From Petrosia ficiformis (lineage: Eukaryota; Porifera; Demospongiae; Haplosclerida; Petrosiidae), in NCBI GenBank assembly GCA_947044365.1, contig OX345636.1, forward strand, positions 41,444,537 to 41,508,536: DNA of 64,000 nt. Reading direction: 5' to 3'. A program made the position numbers and the translations under genes. The notes under the pieces were generated by a model. It did not search any database. It saw nothing but the letters and a program-made list of their open reading frames with translations, and was not told where the DNA came from. This document shows positions 62,701-64,000 of this stretch, piece after piece; position 1 is the first letter of the stretch; every line of letters starts with the position of its first letter.

Positions 62701-63839
62701 CTACATGTGTAGTCACTTAATAACTATAAGGACTGCTACCCTCAGTGCTCTGAGTGTTTAGACAAAGCTCACATCAAAAAAAAGGAAGTAGTTTAGTAAA
62801 TATAGATAATATGTAGGGACAGGCCCATTATGCTGGCATTGCTTTCAGCATAATAGGTTTATCAAAGCAGGAAGCATTACGCCAGCATAATAGGATGTAG
62901 AATGTAAACTTTGTGATCAAAATACCTTTAAACAAAGGTCATGGGATCACATGGTTGCAATTGATGCTTTTCCGTACTAAACAATTGTTTTAATGAGCAA
63001 CAACTAAATTCACTTGAAGACTACATGTACATGTATATACAAGCATCAGTTAGCTATGTTTAATGAAATGATTGTAATATTATCAGAATTTTTATGATTT
63101 ATTATTGAAGAATTTTGAGCATAATGAGAGCATAATAGGTACATGTACATGTACCTAAGTGGAACCATGTCTGAAATAGCATAATAGGCTGTAATAAAAG
63201 CATAATGTGCTTGTCCCTAATAATATGTGTGTTCACATTTGTGTGGTATCTGTATTCACTTTTGTGAACGTTTTAGGACATGTATTATTATAGGAGGATA
63301 TGACATTATCAGGGGTGTGAAAATAGTCAGTCATGGAGGACATTCATTGTCCGGTAAATCTAGTGAATGTTTGGTATATTGTTACTGAGCTGTATATAAA
63401 GTATATGGGGACAAGAGTGGTGAAATAGGTCAAAATGTCCGCCAGTTAGTTCACTATTTCCACACCTCTGAACGGTATAATGACTAATAACAATGCCAGT
63501 ATTAGTACAGAGGGAAATCCATTGACCAGAGACACATTTGCAGCAAACAGTTGCCTAACTTCCATAATTTATAAGATTCTAATTTACTTAGCTGGAGAGA
63601 CATGCCAAGGAATCCATACTGTATGTATCAAAATCAAGTTTTGTTGCTACCAGGAAAGCAGCAAGACAAGTGTTTGAACAACAAACATGAATGATCACAT
63701 TAGTATATAGTAAGTAGTCCAGACCACTTCCTCAATGCAAAGGATCTCTCTTACTCAAGAGTCTAGAGTTTTATTTACAGTTCAATCTGAGCATATAAAT
63801 ACTGAACTACATTCCTGTGTCTTAGTGCTTCCCAATAGA

Positions 63840-63884
<45 letters not shown>

Positions 63885-64000
63885 CTTTGATACTATCTGA
63901 GGTCATAGATAGTACTCTAAGCTGAGGTTAGCTGTAAAAATTCTTTAGAATCTAGTTTACAAGATAAAAGATATCTATTGTCATACTTACCAATAATCAA
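59723..64000 (-). CDS. SELENOW: Selenoprotein W / Rdx12-like thioredoxin-fold selenoprotein (5' end outside window)
   Basis: Exons: 63991-64000 (partial, ends ..DAC-like phase 2: GAT TAT TG, i.e. D-Y-C after joining), 61682-61779, 60957-61033, 59723-59806. Joined in phase they read D-Y-C-G-G-U-G-Y-A-P-R-Y-Q-D-L-R, where U is the TGA at 61770-61772, then VVPGATVSGKVG, DFEVTINNKLVYSK, TGSFPDF and VVDEVVRV. The C-x-x-U redox motif followed by GY-x-x-x-Y, the F-E-V strand and K-L-V-Y-S-K are hallmarks of the SelW/Rdx family. The protein ends GCIIV then TAA, a CaaX prenylation box as in the Rdx12 (MIEN1) branch. A SECIS-like hairpin lies in the 3'UTR. Likely role: thiol redox at membranes. The alternative, that TGA is a true stop, is disfavoured because homology continues for about 88 further codons across three correctly phased exons. 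Confidence 0.9.
60168..60410. repeat. About 46-bp minisatellite, five units
   Basis: Unit GGTAGGTGGGGCAAAGCTGC then TTAACTACATTTCATCAGAA, AGATAT. In the last intron of the selenoprotein gene. Confidence 0.87.
60411..60950. other. Selenoprotein gene intron, unique part
   Basis: No recognised gene. Inverted related ends CTGTAGTCTCACATTGCTGA..TCGCTAAAATGAGGGAACGT (60405) and ACGTTTCCTCATTTTAGTGA..TCAGTCGTGCGAGACTACA (60836) enclose about 490 bp, which looks like another terminal-inverted-repeat element. Confidence 0.55.
61205..61410. repeat. About 42-bp minisatellite with inner palindromes
   Basis: Unit TAGTATAATCACATGACTTA then ATGATCATGTGATATACATT, five units. Each unit carries ATCACATGA and TCATGTGAT, so single strands could fold into a row of hairpins. 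Confidence 0.85.
61770..61772 (-). other. In-frame TGA, probable selenocysteine codon (C-G-G-U)
   Basis: The exon 61682-61779 starts T-GGT-GGA-TGA-GGG-TAT. With TG from the previous exon (donor at 63990) this gives Cys-Gly-Gly-Sec-Gly-Tyr. This is the exact place of Sec in SelW (C-x-x-U-G-Y). The other two frames of this exon match nothing. Confidence 0.88.
61951..62455. mobile_element. hAT-like MITE, family H5, perfect 8-bp duplication
   Basis: 505 bp. Ends CAGGGCTGGGTGATACATG and (complement) TAGAGCTGGGTGATGTGATA. Target duplication ATTGTTAC at 61943-61950 and 62456-62463, perfect. In the selenoprotein gene, intron before the Sec exon. Confidence 0.86.
62814..63219. mobile_element. hAT-like MITE, family H6, perfect 8-bp duplication
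   Basis: 406 bp. Ends TAGGGACAGGCCCATTATGC and (complement) TAGGGACAAGCACATTATGC. Target duplication ATAATATG at 62806-62813 and 63220-63227, perfect. The phrase AGCATAATAGG recurs five times inside. Confidence 0.88.
63312..63474. mobile_element. Small MITE with CAGGGGTGTGAAAATAG ends
   Basis: Left CAGGGGTGTGAAAATAGT, right (complement) CAGAGGTGTGGAAATAGT. About 163 bp. Related to 51770-52050. Flanks GACATTAT and AACGGTAT do not match well. Confidence 0.65.
63842..63882. repeat. (TA)n microsatellite
   Basis: About 40 bp of TA. Confidence 0.9.

Noticed and set aside
63480..63677. 65-codon frame near the right edge
   Set aside because: Lies in the selenoprotein gene's first visible intron; its end is the dispersed CAGGAAAGCAGCAAGACAAG block; no homology.

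Overview
This is eukaryotic, AT-rich, intron-rich animal DNA, most likely from a sponge (probably a demosponge). The reasons are the many SRCR and somatomedin-B domains, compact gene spacing, small GT-AG introns mixed with repeat-swollen ones, several families of short hAT-type and TA-flanked MITEs, and very abundant TACA/TATG and ACATGT motifs. The taxon is an inference; the gene models below were read directly, with exon borders checked for GT/AG sites and phase.

Layout: (1) 317-16711, minus: a secreted or surface mosaic protein with a signal peptide, then SRCR-SMB, then four copies of an SRCR-SRCR-SMB module. It continues off the left edge. (2) 17130-27476, minus: VPS72/YL1, the H2A.Z chaperone, three exons, with a 7-kb first intron full of transposons and a 1.8-kb tandem segmental duplication. 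(3) 27572-32135, plus: PIH1D2-like HSP90 co-chaperone, head-to-head with VPS72 across 95 bp. (4) 33488-42912, minus: PSMC1/RPT2 proteasomal ATPase, 11 coding exons. (5) 43298-56632, plus: a two-RRM MEC-8/RBPMS-family RNA-binding protein, 11 coding exons, head-to-head with PSMC1. (6) 59723 to the right edge, minus: a selenoprotein W / Rdx12-like gene with an in-frame UGA in a C-G-G-U motif, a CaaX C-terminus and a good SECIS hairpin about 85 nt after the stop.

The six genes alternate in orientation and do not form a pathway: they are conserved housekeeping genes (chromatin, chaperone, proteasome, RNA binding, redox) beside one lineage-expanded receptor-like gene. Nearly everything between exons is repeat. 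I recognise a decayed non-LTR retrotransposon (6393-7948), tRNA-derived SINE pieces, a TA-flanked MITE family present in about eight copies, and at least six hAT-like non-autonomous elements whose 8-bp target-site duplications can be read directly. Many minisatellites are present, including one grown from MITE sequence and one (51-bp unit) that keeps an open frame from an RNA-binding-protein exon into its intron.

The strongest observations are the selenoprotein/SECIS pair, the three-exon repeating module of the SRCR gene with its ten-cysteine SMB domains, and the open 51-bp repeat frame. I saw no true tRNA or rRNA gene, no CRISPR array and no prokaryotic operon.
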